Part shown: positions 17,795 to 32,100 of the stretch, in pieces
How positions within the stretch are numbered: the stretch's first letter is position 1
Layout of the letters: every line of letters starts with the position of its first letter
From: Chaenocephalus aceratus
Lineage: Eukaryota > Chordata > Actinopteri > Perciformes > Channichthyidae
Assembly: GCA_023974075.1 (NCBI GenBank)
Contig: CM043808.1
Coordinates: 18,583,572 to 18,647,571, forward strand
Length of the DNA: 64,000 nucleotides
Direction of reading: 5' to 3'
The notes under the pieces: model-generated
What the model was told of the DNA's origin: nothing
Seen by the model: the letters and a program-made list of their open reading frames with translations, nothing else
The model's database searches: none
Program-made: the position numbers and the translations under genes

Positions 17795-20700
17795 AAGACC
17801 CTGCTGTGGTAAAAATCGGACCCAATCAGTCATTCACCGAAGCAATTAACTGCAATTGGCTGGGGCTGTGTGTCTGTGTGTCTGTGTGTGTGTTATTTTC
17901 TTCAACATTCATTCAGTTAAATCTATGTGTTTGCTTGGTTTTTGTTGCTAAAGAGACAGAGTTTCAGGTCACAGAGTGTGAGAGTGGATTATTATTGCAT
18001 ATAACTTTGACGGTTCCCTTAATCTTATTATATAAAGTGAATTCATTATTTAGGATGGAGATGTGACTTTAGCCAAAAGTTTCCTAGCTTCTGTTTATAT
18101 CTCAGATGACATTTGTTTTCCCAGAACCAACCAAAAGAAATGCATTAGTTTCAGGTAATACAAAACAAGGTTGAACCGGCAAATGTAAGCTGCAGGGGGA
18201 AAAGGCATACACATTGACTCTGCAGGTTGATGTCTCTTTCTGGTAATTGCCTTCCAGCTTGATCTCTGAACCACAACTCCAGGGGGAACCCTTATCGCTT
18301 GTACACTGTTGGTTTAATTCCTTAGCAAAACTAATTAATTCCTTTGAAAGAATTGAAGGCTGAGTGCTGCTTTGGGATAGAAACATTGAAAATGTTACAA
18401 AAATGAAATCAAAAGTCCTTCGTTTTTCTCAACATCTAATTTATTTAAATTGAAAATACGTTACTGTTATAGAAGTATTTAACGGCCAGTTGTGTCTTAT
18501 TAAATGATGCACACATACACATGTATACCAACTACTGATGTTAGATAAGCAAGTGTAAACCGATGAGTGGGAGTGTTGTGAACCTGGGCTGGCAGCAGCA
18601 ACTCGTTATCGCCTCCCTGTTGTGTTCATGTTTTCTCACCAATTGTAACACGGTTTGTGCGTCCTTTAGTTCCACTCTCAACGACTCTGAATGCTCTATA
18701 TCCCTGTTGTGTTGCCTCCTGTTGTTGTGTATAGTCATATTGCCTGTGTATTGAGTTGTATACAACCATCCAGGTTGTATATAATGAAAGAGAATCCTTT
18801 TTTTTGTGTTAGCTACATAGAATATATTACAGAAACGTTTGGAAGATAGCCAGTTACTATTTCAGACACTATTTCAAAAGCACTTTTGGGAAGTAGATGA
18901 GATTTTTTTGTGCTGAATCATGGTTTTGCACAAAAATGCCACAGTGCGTGTGCATGTGCACGAGTGTTTTACTCATCTACTTTTATGCTATATGCTGCAT
19001 TGTGTGTGTGTGCGTCCTTTGCCCTTCATTGGGGATTCAGAGCAGCTCTATTTTTGTGCCTCACATTTCTCATCAATATTTTACCCCCTCTCCTCCTCTT
19101 CTCTCCTCTCCTCTCTCGCACTCCCTTGCTCTTTCTTGGGCATCAGAATAAGGTTTTATCCATGCTCCACCGAACACTATTGAAGGAATGGCTGGCTGTG
19201 ATGCCATTGGGACGATATGAGTTGAATCTCGTGCTATAAGGGAACTGCCACCGCCAGATGGTTGCAAACAATCCTTTATTACAGTAGGTTGAAAGAGTCC
19301 AACACATGCTCGCACAGATTTCCGCTACCCTCAGAGGAGTTGTCCAGTACAAGGGATCTCTTTGACACGTGGTCATCTAGCAAATCCCCCGGAGTAGCAA
19401 CGGTCAAGGGCAGGCCAGTTGATGATAGCTGTTGAAATAGTTTTGGCCAATTCCCCCAAATCATACCTCCCCTGCTGAGTCAATTTCAGCGGCCCCATCA
19501 AGGAAAATGCCACCCAGAGACATACGGGGGTTAAAAGAGCAGAGACCTCATGTAGCGCCACATAATAGCAGCGTGCCCCCCACCGTGATGAACCATAGCA
19601 GATGCTGTGAATGTAGCTGATGCTCCAAACGTTTAACCCTCGACCGGACATATCCGCAGGTGGCACTCTTTTAGTTTATTTTCATGTTTAGGTCCATCTC
19701 ACAGTTCCCTCAAGGGCAAATCCAAGCTGCAAGCGTTTGGAAGTCTTTCATTAACAGGTCTGTACATCCCAAATGTCCTTGGAAGGTTTCATACAACATA
19801 GGAACTTATTATAGTTTAATAAAGTGTTAAAATTATAAAACTAGTCAGATCATTTTAACTAATGTATTGTGTAACCTGGAGTCTAGTCAGCTCACAACAG
19901 GTCAGTAAAGATGCAAAAAAAGGTGCAATTTGTCTACAGGCAAGCAGAGGATTTGAGATGAAGTGTAAGTGAAGAACCATTTTCAATCATCAATTCAGAT
20001 AAATCAATCTCGTAGCGTTGTCTCCATCTTATCTTTGATTTCAACCAAATGTCATTGTTGATAGGAAATCTGAAAATTAAAGCATATCCAATGTGTGTGG
20101 TAACGTTTGCTTTCTGATTGTCTGCCGCTGGATAGATTTGAATGGGTAAAGCTACATACTTTTTTTAACAATATGTTTATTAATTCGGATTGGAAACGTC
20201 AAGTGTCTTGTGTTGCAAGTCTTCTATGATTTTGTCAAGTTAGGTCTGCAGTTGCTAGGTCCATGACTCACCTTTAGCGCACTGTGACACAGGCAAAAGT
20301 GAGGAAATAATTCACCAAAGATTTTCAGATGCAAATTTGTTTGCCACTTAATGGTTTTTGCCCCTCTGGGCGTATAGAAAGGAAGTAAGGAGGAGTTGAA
20401 TGTTTGTTTTCACGACCGTGTCCTTATACTTTAGCCTGTATTAGACTTCAGACATACTGGGATATAGCCAAGTGGTCAGTACGGCCATCAGCCAACCACA
20501 AAGCGTCAGAACTCCAGTGAAGCATGGTACCTGTTGAAAATGTTAATGTTTACATGCATGTATTTGTTGAAAAAAACATCACCAGTGAGACTGTGAGCAT
20601 CATGCTAATGTTCTAAGTCTACACTTGGTTCACCATTTCAACCGTTAATAATGAGATTTTGAATCCTGATTACGGATTCATAATCCAATATTTCAGTTTA

Positions 20701-23700
20701 GGGTTTTCATTTAAGCAAACTAATCAACTAATTTAACTAACAAAAAGTATGCAAAGTCCTTGAATTTCATAGTATCTGCCAAACTTTCAAAGTCATTATT
20801 ATCCATAAATGATGAAGGCAAGTCGAGCACTATCGAGATAGAATGACGTATCAGAGTTTCAAATTGTTGCTCTTTTAATTCATTCTGAAAGTTGTCCGTC
20901 AGATACACAGACCTGGGAGGGAACACCTGTTGCTATATCTATCTTTTTTTGAAATATTTCATTGTAATTCCTAAAACATTTGAAACATTGCTTTATTACA
21001 GTAATTGCTTTTTAATGTGAAAACCACACATGTCATATTTTGAGTCCATTAGGAAAAACTGAGGCGAGCGCTCCGTAGCTAGCTGACACCCAGGGGAGCC
21101 AAATCATGCTTGCTAATTACCTATCAGGCCACTTTTAAATATTTGGCTGTGCTCCAGCCATGTGAGGGTGTTTTTGTTTTTTTGTCTTCCCTTTTTATGT
21201 AATGGAATAAAGGGTGTGATTATAGAGGAGATTAGCCCCTCTGCCTGCCTGTATTAGGCCACACATGAAGGGCTTTATTTCATCAGAGCTGACACCCTCC
21301 CTTGGAGTCATTTCTTTTCGCAATTTTCTGCTCGGTTTCATGTTCCATTACCGGCAGATTATGCTTTTTCTTCCTGTATTGCACACTCATTCATAGATGA
21401 GCTCGCGCACCAACACATTTGCAACACTTATACACACACAGCTGCACATACATATTGTGCATGCTCATGATCGTGCGTTGTTATTGGACCACTGGTTGCT
21501 GAATGGGAGAGCTTGCCTAGAGGAGAGGACAGTAGTTAAACCAGCGCTGAATTGCTTTCTTTACTATGAAAGTCAAATTAATTCCAAAAACCCATTACCT
21601 GTATGGATGATTCAAAGGCACTCTGTGAAAGCAAAGGTGAGTTTTACTCCCTGTCTTATCCTAATTCCCCTCTGTGTGTTTGCCTCTCCGTGCGTGTGCA
21701 TCCTTTGTGTGCAAGGGAAATTGGCAGGAACATCAATAGGATATTTTATATTTATATTGACTTTTAAGATGCTGATTTAATGGATTATGGTTCCTTTAAA
21801 GATGCTTCACATGTTTTATAGTTGCCAAGTCGGAGGAAGTCATATTGATGATGTCACAGTGATGGCAACAGGGTTTATAAACAGATACACACAGTGTTGT
21901 GCCTTTGGGTGACCCCTCCCACTTCCCAAATTAAACTTACAGTACTATTGGTATAAGAACATAGGTTTACATCAACTCTTTTACAATACAGCCGGTGCTT
22001 GGTGCCATCATAGGGTATTAGACCCCTCTGTTATATATTTCCAAGAACATAATTGTAAATATCATGTAACTGTTCAGGGCCATGGACAGCGCTTAGTGTT
22101 TCGGGTTCGTATTAAAGAACAGCGCTGTGCATTGCACTGATGAGAGGGATATCCACACACTAACACAAATCTAGTGTCACATTTTATTTGAGCTGTCGGT
22201 CTATGAGATCTTCTTTAGAGCAACACTGCATAGATCTTAGTGTTCTATTATCAGCTTGGACTCAGCACCTGAGCAAAGAGTAAGCTGGGTGAAGCAGTGG
22301 TCATCATGGATTATCTAAGCTGTCCATAGTATTGAAACAGAGCCAAATAAATGTAAGTCATACACAGAAGACATCACATGGTGCTTGCATTTTGGTGGTT
22401 GTAAATAGGTAAAATAAAGAGGTTGATGTCTTTGACTTCCAATGAATTGCCTCTTCAAAAATGAGATATGATACCGACATTCGTACTTTACTCAAGATGA
22501 TCACTTTGGTGATTCCTTAACTCTTCATCAAGCATCATATGGCTTGGTTTGATTGTTACCTTCAATTTATTAACAAACGCATAGAACTAATGACTTCTTA
22601 GTTAAACTCAAGTTGTGCAAATTAGCTTATACCCGCTAAACATCAGCATGTTAGCATTCTAACATTCAGCTCAATAGTTGTGCTAAAGCCTCACGGAGAT
22701 GTTAGCAGGGTGGTGGACTCTTGTGGCCCAAGTTTTCAGGAACGACCTACTTTCTTGATTAAAAAGCCCTTCTACTAAGAAAGGCTTGTACGTTTTTGAA
22801 AACCAAAGATATGTTGAATTTTAACATTTTTATGGCTTGTTCTTATTTCCATAGTTTATTGTTGTTTTTTTTAACACAAATCATGATCTTTCTTATACTA
22901 AGAAGTTTTGTTGACTTAACCTAACCAATCATTATAAACCACATGACATTCAACTTGGCCGTGGTTTTGCAGAAACGTACAATGCCAGTTGTCTTTACGT
23001 CTCACAAATCAAATCAATTCAAATGAAAGTAATTTACTGTAGTTTTGCAAGTGTGAATTTTTTATTGACATGGACCTAACTATGAATGACTCTAAATACA
23101 TGTTTCAGGCTTGTTTTTGTATTACTTTGGCAGGTAAAAAACACGTTGCTTTCTTGTGACTTGCTCAGTAATTACCTCTGTATGATGACGAGTGGGAACA
23201 GCCATTGTTGCTGTTGGGTGTCGTCATAACAAAAATGTTCTGTGACAGTGTTTACGAAACGCTTTAATCATCAAAATGTCATAAAATCCAAAACAGCATT
23301 GACTTTGGATCAGATGACGCTTAAAACTGAATCCCCAACAGTGTGTTGCCCTCCCCTTCCCCAGGATCCCTGTGTGCCTTCTCATCAACAAAAGCAGTGA
23401 TTCAACCTTCCTTGAAAATGCCAATGGAAAAATATTGTTTCTTTCGTGATTCCGACAATATACAAATAACACATTTCAGTTTGTCGATGTTGATTTCCTA
23501 CCACATACAGTTGACTTGTGCTGTAGATTTCATTCTAACAGTGTGGGTGTCTTTTCCTTTTTTCTCCGTATGAATTGAACAAACGCATTTATTAAAAACA
23601 GATGATATTATACGGAGGTGTGCAGACAAACAGAAGAGATCCAAAAAGAGAGAAGCGCCTGTGCTTTTAGTCCATTACTCTTGTGTGAGAATACAAACCC

Positions 23701-24521
23701 CACATAGGTCACTGAGAAATGAGTGTGGGAGACAAGGGACGAGAAGTGATAGACAGCACTGAAATGAGCATGGAAGTATTAAAGTACAAGACTAATACCA
23801 GAAAAAGGCATCAATTTGTGACCGTTTTTATTTGACGCATCATTGTTTTTTTCTCAGCAGACATTTGTCGGTGGAAATATGAGTGCTTACACTATTTCTG
23901 TCAAAAATAGAAACCACTTTAAGACTAGATTTGGGTGTAAGTGTTTCTGTCTGTGTGGAAATCGGTTTGTAAGTGTGTTTGTTTGCTCAACACTTAAGAA
24001 TTCATTTGGCTTGGTTAAACACCATCAACACTAATTGATGAGTGTCAGCGGTGTTATTGACAAGCAATCTCTGACTCATTCTCAGCCTCCTCATCCGTAA
24101 AGCTATTGCTGCTCGCTGATGAGCATGACCGGCTCTGACAGTGTTTATCAAAGGTGCTTATTTCATCCATGAGTTTCTTATTTATTTAATATTCAAAACA
24201 AAGAATAAATGTATCGTTCAACCTTAAAAAGAGCACAACTGTTACTCTCTTTTTCGAGGTTACTCTTGTTATTTGGGTGGGCCAATTGAGTGCCAAACCT
24301 TTGGGGTAATTTAAGCCTGAATTGATAATGTTTTGATGTGTAATCAGTGTGTATTATAAACAGATTGTGACTGAGATCATTAACTCTGTACAGAGGAAAT
24401 AACACAGATCATTAGTTATGATGTCAGACGTTGGACTTTTTAGTTGCAGCCACTATGGAAAAGTTATATTTCCTTTGTGAATGCAAGCTAATAGTTATTT
24501 AATTGAATGTTGGATGTAATT
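17795..24521. other. Long noncoding interval
   Basis: No ORF with recognisable protein content on either strand. Mostly AT-rich unique sequence. Three places stand out: 18540-18790 (pyrimidine-rich, low information), 19170-19720 (a segment of different composition, perhaps a transposon remnant) and 21060-21370 (a non-repetitive segment with homeobox-like TAATTA sites). Confidence 0.5.
19170..19720 (-). other. Unclassified repeat-like segment
   Basis: Short inverted ends are possible: AAGGGAACTG near 19239 and CAGTTCCCTC near 19702. The minus strand carries an AATAAAGGATTG signal at about 19277 and a G-rich run near 19470. A 97-codon minus ORF (19373-19666) has no recognisable domain. It could be an LTR or a DNA-transposon remnant; I cannot decide. 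Confidence 0.25.
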
Positions 24522-24793
24522 GTAAATGGACTGTACTTATATAGCGCTTTATCTGTTCATTACGACCCCTCAAAGCACTTTGCATACTGCAAGTCATTCA
24601 CCCTTTTACACTTCAAATATACAGAGCAGTGCCTCTTGGAAACTAACATTCACACTCACATTCCCAAACCGTTGGCCATGCCATCGGGGTTAAATATCTT
24701 GCCCGAGGATACATCGACATGCCGACTTGCACCGGCTGGGATCAAACCCACAACCAGGACCACAGTCCCTCGCAGCCACAGTCGCCCACATGT
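24522..24793 (+). repeat. Dispersed teleost repeat (LINE/SINE 3'-type)
   Basis: Opens TAAATGGACTGTACTTATAT followed by AGCGCTTT. It runs through a block with GGTTAAATATCTTGCCCGAGG-like sequence and GGGATCAAACCC, and closes near GCAGCCACAGTCGCCC. This sequence type is very common in fish genomes as a short interspersed 3' fragment. I cannot name the parent element with certainty. Confidence 0.6.
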
Positions 24794-25017
24794 GAGTTTG
24801 TTGATATTTTGATGTGGCTACTCAAGAAAAGTTGTAAAAAGCTGTATGCCACAAACTATTTGGTATGGGGATAAAACTGCCATTGTCATCTAGTGAGCTA
24901 TCACATTGCTTCCCCCCCCCCCCTCCACCTCTTAAATAGCCTCAGCAGGCCACACACTGACTGTCAAATGACCACATGCTTGTTTTTCCAGATGCACTCT
25001 AAAATCCTCATCGAGAC

Positions 25018-25062
<45 letters not shown>

Positions 25063-25075
25063 TTAGAGAGAGAGA
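25018..25075. repeat. (GA)n microsatellite
   Basis: Interrupted GA dinucleotide array. Confidence 0.9.
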
Positions 25076-27125
25076 TATTACCAACTTCCTCACACAGACC
25101 TCTGCAGTGTGAGACAAAAAGAAAAACTCAGTTCAAACATTCTCTGTGAAAATGAATTCACAGAGGGCATTATTCAACAGCGTGCAATTGTAAAAGATGC
25201 GGGAGAGATTTCCAGCCACAGAGTGTAACGTTTTGAAATGGTACGATTTAAACCTTTTCATGGGCAAAACACTCTTGAGTATAACATGACGAAATGTTAA
25301 GAGAATGACATTAAGCGGTGGCGGGTTATTCAGAGTAGGGCAGCCGGCGAGGTTGTGAAATGCTCATAATGACATTTACAGTAACCTTTTCCGGTGACTT
25401 TTTAAAAAGGGTTAAAACCACAGAGACGGAAAGATGGTGCTATGTTAGGTCCTTCCCATTAATCAAACTGTGATTGTGCAGGGCCACAGCCTGAGGGCCA
25501 TTTCTCTTCTCACTCATTAAGAGTGAGGAGCAGAAGGATGGGGGCCACACACATAAAACAGTCAGGGTGGACTGATGGGTCCGATATTTGTCAACCCGAG
25601 GTTAAACCCTCTGATAGACCTGCTGGCGATAGACCAGACAGCGAATCACTGCTCCGTCTGACCTCCACAGGGGCGCTAAATTAACTCATCCTCATCAAAC
25701 AAAGATATTCAAATCCTATTCTCTTGTTAGGAATGTTTTCATGGAATACATGAATGTTTTATTGCCAAATTGTTGATTATTATGTGCAAATATGTTTGGA
25801 GTCGCTCGTGGCTGTTGAATTGAGATGATTTTTGGAGCTTTGAAAAACACTGATTATGAGAGACACAATAGGAAATGTGATGAGACATTTACAAAATGTT
25901 CGTGAATGAAACTCAAGGGAATGGGAAATTACAACTGAGGTCAACATTTTCATTTAATTTGTGTCTGTATTAGTTTTCACCTGACAAATATCATATTGAG
26001 CATATTTGACTTCCTTGAAGGATGATTATTTCTCCTGTTCCAAATCAAATATCTTCGCAACACAGTGAACACAGTATAAGGTCCGTGAAGCTATTCAACT
26101 CAATGAATGAAAGGTACTCTTCCACTACATGTTTAAGAGGTTGTCGACAATATGCGCCTGACATTTAGCTTTCATTGTCTCTTGACAGAGGTGGAGAGGC
26201 TGAAAGGGTGCAGCTGTGGTGGAGCGCATATCCTGAGGCCACTCAGACCCGAAACTCAGCGAAGCACAGTCAAATGTTGGAGCCCGAGAATAGAACATTT
26301 ATGAGCTGTAGAGAAATGTTACGGGTTGGTTTTATCACCTAAAGGTTGTTTGCAAACTGGCCTCATACTAGATACTATAGTAACAAAACACATTACACTT
26401 TCCTTAGAAACAATGACTTCATAAAGTTCTTGCTTTAGGAACAGATGTTTAGAACAATTCCCCTAAAGGTTATTCAAGTGGAAAGTGTTTACGGAAGTCC
26501 TGCGCTTAGTACAATTTTGAGGAATAACTTTACTTCCATGTTATGCTGCTTTAGGCTTAACTACACAACAGTATAGAGGAAACAGTATAGAGGAAAAGGC
26601 ACTAACATGAGAGTAACATTGCATTTTAAGTAAATGATCTGGATACTTCTTTCACATATTCCAAAGAAATATAGCATGTATACCCACATTAGACAAAAAT
26701 ATATCTTTGCTATAGGTACAAAAAAATACAAATCAACGGTTACAGTGCAAATTCAAGCAAACTCTCTATTATCTTTCACACTCAAACTGTTTTTGTCTGT
26801 TTGCATTGCTTTTGAGGAGTGATACAATTGTGAATTTAAATTGAGCAAACAGGATTTAAGTATAGCTTTCCATTCACAGTGCAGGTGCGGACAAAGGTCG
26901 TTTCAACAGAGGCGGTTATTTTGCATGTCAGTTAGTCCACCTGTTGCACGTTGGGCTGGGCGGGGCCTGCAGGTTGTTTCCAGTAGAGTGGGAATGTCTG
27001 TGTGCTCCGCTCCAACGGAAACATTTACCTGTTGCAACATGTTACAACTTGTCCCTACAGGAGTCTCCCTTTGCAAGTATAAGAACACTTAAGCTCCCAC
27101 AAAGCACATAGACAAACACAAACTC

Positions 27126-27128
<3 letters not shown>

Positions 27129-27193
<65 letters not shown>

Positions 27194-27204
27194 ACACACA
27201 CACT
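27129..27204. repeat. (CA)n microsatellite
   Basis: About 75 bp of CA with one CCC interruption. Confidence 0.95.
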
Positions 27205-29110
27205 GCAAGGCTGCTATTACACACAATTAAAGTTTCTCTTGAGGTAGAGTTACTTTTCCATTGTTATAACATGTATTATTGGTCTCTACTAACTTAATGT
27301 ATTGGCATAAATAAGGTACAATAGGCTTAATCGTACATGAATCTTACTTGATGAAGGTAGACTGACTAATATGTTCTAACTTCATCCAAGTGGCTGAAAG
27401 TGTCCTAGATTTCTCGAATACTGTTCGGTTTAAAGCTTTTTTGGAAGCACATTGCTGTCATTAATCCTAATCATCCTTAAGCTGTTTCTGGGCTCTTAGC
27501 CTTAACATCAATTTGTTCATCTTTGAAATCAGCTCACAAACATAACCTTTCATTTAGGAAAAGGCTCAATAGTTTACTAAAACAGCTGGGCACTGTTGTT
27601 TCTTAACAAACATTACTTAAAAAGGAGTTAATAGTGTATTTGGGATAGATTTCAGCTCAGTGTTCTAGCGAGTGTTTACCGGCTCAATTATGTATTTTTA
27701 ACAGTTTTATCCAACAAATAAAGCTATTTATTTATTTATTGTTGGTTTTGGTTATTTCCTGGTGAAGAAAAAATATATAGAATATCTCCAGTTGTATCTA
27801 TTGAAATGTAATAGTGTGCAAAACAAGTTATTTCAGTAAGAAAACAACTGAGGATGGTCTGCTGCATACAGATGCCAACTTGAAGGAATAACCACACTAG
27901 CACCTGTCCAGTACCAACCTATAAAATACAACACAAAGACTATGCTTTGAGAACATGTAAGAGCTTGATCACCATCTTATTTTAAATGTGTTGCAGCATA
28001 TGATTATTTTGAAATGTCAGAATGTGCTGCTCCAAACATTGAAATACTACATAGATTGTATGCACACAATTTACAACAGCTGTTAAGGGGAAGCCATTGT
28101 TAGCAACGTTTTACCAGCATGTAACCCATTTACCACTGCCTCATTTACATCTCCAGCTGTGCCATCGTTGTTGTTAAAATAAAGCAGGGAGGGGGAGGAA
28201 AAGACATTGAAGCCTACTGGGAGTCCAGGCCAGTGTCTAGATTAGAGGGAGATCCTCTTAAAGGCATCGAGCAGACAGGATACTCTGTCTTGTTCCCTCC
28301 TCCCCAGAACATCTCCTCTGAGACGCTGCTTTAGCTGGCAGCAGGCTAGCTGCGATCCGCTTTGTCCAGATGCACACACACACACACACACAAAATGAAG
28401 TCAAACCCCATTGAATGCATCCATACCACCACACAAAGGAACAATAGCCGGTCCCTAGTGAGTCAGAGTGTGATGGAGAAAGAAAGGCAGATTTGGTTGT
28501 CATATGTTTGTCTTACATGAGTAGCGATTAACGCTAACTACTAGCTTTAAGCTGTGGAGGGTTTGCATGGTCACACACTCACGCATGCAGGCACACGACC
28601 TAAGTGGATGTACAGCATGATAGTGGCTTGAGTTGCCCTAGTAACGGCGTTTACTCTCACACTGTCGCTGATGGATACAAAGATGAAGCCCTACATGAAT
28701 ATTCCTGCAAACAACATATGGCCAATATACTCTCTCTCTATATATATTTATTTAAATAATATAACCTGAAACAGCTTTGGTAATTAGGTTTCACACTGTC
28801 ACACAAGCACAGACATAGAGCCAAACTGACACACACATGTCAGTGATGTCGTGTCAAATAGAGGAAGTCTCTTCTCAAGCTAACAATGTGGTGTGCATTA
28901 TCTGCCTGGAAGCAACACAAACACACACATCCTACACACTAGAACATCTTTTCAGAGGCCTATTAGTCACAGACCACAAACATGCATACACACTAACACC
29001 GGCTGCCCCACTACCCTGATTTTTCAAACCTACAGGGGAATTTCTGACGCATTCACACACCTGCAAAACACAGACACACACAATCACCCGCTTAGGGCCA
29101 TCTCTATTCA

Positions 29111-29816
29111 TAGGGGTGTAACGGTATCCGTAGTCGTCCCGAACCGTCACGGTTCGGCACATGCAGTCACACGACGAATACGCCTTGTTCTATGAAGGGA
29201 AAAAAGTCTGTCACTCAGGGAAGTGTCCATACACTATATAATCCAGGGGGCATGCTAATGGTAACACACGCCAAACATGCTAAATCATATCAGAAGGCAT
29301 CACCCACATTTGCCAATCACCGGAGCCCTGCAAAAGACAACAGCAGTTCAACAGCTTATCCCCGCTGTTTTTAAGAAGCCAATTGACATGAGAGCCGAGA
29401 GACCAAAATAAATAATGGAAGATATTGGCATATATATTTCAACGGCTATGCGCCCTGGAAACACTTTCTTATTATTTATTTTGTAATATTTTCAAGACAT
29501 TATTTTAGTTTTACAGCTTGATGAAACCTTTTTGTTTGACCTCAGCCATGATAGATAATATGGCCATCTGAGTGTGTGTGGTGCTATTTGTGGTTTGTTT
29601 TTCACTGTGTAATGAAGTTAATTATTCAAAATGTTAGAGTTCCTTATTTTTAAACTGAAACTTGCACTACTGTTAAAAATAAATAACAACAAACCTGGAA
29701 TTATGCATTTGGGACTTTTTTTTGCCTTTTCTTGTTGTACCGAACCCGTACCGAATCGTGACCTCCAAACCGAGGTACGTACCGAACCGTGACTTCTGTG
29801 AACCGTTACACCCCTA
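29111..29816. mobile_element. hAT-type non-autonomous element, 706 bp, 8-bp TSD
   Basis: The TIRs start TAGGGGTGTAACGGT at both ends (right end inverted), and are flanked by a perfect 8-bp duplication TCTATTCA (29103-29110 and 29817-29824). Subterminal sequence is rich in CCGAACCGT/ACGGTTCGG palindromic motifs at both ends. The interior (29200-29700) is AT-rich and has no transposase ORF. Confidence 0.85.
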
Positions 29817-30311
29817 TCTATTCAACATGTAACCTTTTAGAAAATGTACTCAACAATCCTCAGCAGTTAAAGCAAGATCAACTATAAAATAGAACAGATG
29901 TTTGTTAGCAAGAAACACATTAAAATGCGTTTAAATGATGACTAAATTCCTATTTCAAATCCAAAGCATCTGATGATTGAATACTTCTATTAACATGATC
30001 TTGCCAATTTTCACAATAAAAGTTGGTATCAATAACAACATTTGATTGTAATGTGGCTTTGCTGCGTATAAAAAAAACAAAAAGGTAAAAACAATGAGAG
30101 GAAAGCCAGACTGTTTATATACCAGCCAACAAAAGCTAAAGAAAGGGAGTTAACAGGAGAGGAAAATGTGTCAATACATTCACTGCAAAGCCGATCAAAT
30201 TAAGTATTTGGGTCAATAGCTGGAGAAAATCTTCTCAAGGCACAAGAATGAGCGGCTTATTAGTCTGTGTTTTGACGTCAAGCACGTCTGAGTGGGGAGA
30301 TTTCAACATCT

Positions 30312-30314
30312 GTG

Positions 30315-30361
<47 letters not shown>
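30312..30361. repeat. (CG)n(CA)n microsatellite
   Basis: GCGCGC followed by CA repeats. Confidence 0.9.
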
Positions 30362-30366
<5 letters not shown>

Positions 30367-31150
30367 CTTTGTCTTCCATTCCAGCTGCAGCTCTGTTATT
30401 TATGATCACAATAAGGCTAATACATGATTCCTACAACAGATACAACCAAACAAGCTGTAGAGCAGCAACGTTATGTTGAAAACCTCTTCCACCCTTGGAT
30501 ATGATCAACAATGAATCACAGGTGTAGCAGGCAGAACAAAGACTACGGCCATAAATCCACTTCCACATCCGCTGGTGCTTTCAGACTCAATTAGGCAAAT
30601 GCAAGGAGACACGAGAAGTTACAGCGAGGATATTCATCCCAATGTCACTGATACTACAGCAGATCTCTTGAGAAAAGGAAGGCACTGTCTGACTCTCAGA
30701 GCAGAGGAGCCAAAACATCAATCCAGAGACACAACACAGGTGCCATAACAACACAATGTGTTTGCTCACGATAAGCATTATATGGAGGGACATCTTGTAC
30801 ACACTGCAGTTGTGAAATGGGATGTTAGTAAATGTGTAGAGTTGTAATGGAGAGGGAGGAAAAACATAATCTGGAGATCAACATGTCTGTGAATGTTGAA
30901 ATACCAGCAGGATAAACCCCAGACATGGAAATAGCCTTGAGCCAAACACTGCATGTTCCCATTGACTCTGTACAGCTGCCTATGTAATGTAGCTCCCTGA
31001 TCCAATATGGATTTTCATAAAACCTTCATGGCTTTGATGCAGATGACCATTTTACTGCCTCCAAATACTGTGCAGATATATGAAGCCCATTTTGCTCAAG
31101 GCAGGTCAGGAGGCACTCGGGCATAAATAATTAATATCACCATGTGCACG

Positions 31151-31151
31151 T

Positions 31152-31211
<60 letters not shown>

Positions 31212-31213
31212 TC
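31151..31213. repeat. (GA)n microsatellite
   Basis: Interrupted GA array. Confidence 0.9.
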
Positions 31214-32100
31214 ATGTGGTTTGTGAGAGTAATTATGTGTGACCAAACAACACCTGCCAGACCCCAAGTGCTTATTTTCATATTTCCACCTCCATTTTAT
31301 TTCAACCAAAAATCAGAGATCAGGGTTAAATCCACTAAACGTAAATACAAAAAATAAGGGACTCAAATTGAAATCAATATGAATACAATTGTACACATAC
31401 ATCCAGTGCTGTGGAGCAGGATGACAGCATTGTGAAAATGACAATACTCTTCTTGATATGGCAAAAGGGAGCTCGATCAAGCCAAAAGGCTTTGTTTAGG
31501 CACACTTGCGTAGCCATCTGGGACTGTCAGAGGTCTATGAATTAGTGGATCTGTGTTATGGTCAGTCCCGGTTTAAAGCTAACAGTAAAAAAATAGAAGG
31601 GAGACTTGTCCATAGCCATCCCAGATCCTATCTTTCACCCCCGCCTCCCCCCTCCCCATCTCTCACCGTCTGGTCTGCCGCAGCAGGCGCCCTTTGCGCC
31701 GAGAGGGGGGCCAATTCATTATCCCGAGAAATTAAACAGAAACCGAGCCGTGTGCGTTATGTGCGGTATGTAAAAGGTGACTTTCGCAGTTCGGGGTTTA
31801 GCAGAAATCGTGTGTCCCACTCAGCACGAAGTCTTATCTGAAGGGCGTTGTCTGTTTATATGGCCGCTTTTTCGCAGTTTTCAACCCCTAATGCAAATGT
31901 AATGCAAATTCCACAGAGCGCCTGTTGTCCAGACGCAGCCCGGGTCCATCCGTAACAAGCAGACAGTCCAAAACCAACAGGTCCTTGCATGTGTATGCAT
32001 CTGTCTGTGTGCTTGTGTGTGCCTTGCTTGTGCGTCCGTGCGCAATGGGGAGGGTGTGTGGGAGAATGGTAAGGGGGGGATATCAAAACGGAATCCCTGA

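Larger units (their letters stand above)
24794..29110. other. Noncoding interval with microsatellites
   Basis: No gene recognised. It contains a poly-C tract (24911-24922), a GA array (25018-25075), a CA array (27129-27204) and a short CA array (about 28374-28392). Confidence 0.5.
29825..32100. other. Noncoding interval downstream of lratd1
   Basis: No other gene recognised. It has a CA array (30312-30361) and a GA array (31151-31213). A minus-strand AATAAA (31301-31296) about 800 bases past the lratd1 stop could be its poly(A) signal. Confidence 0.5.
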
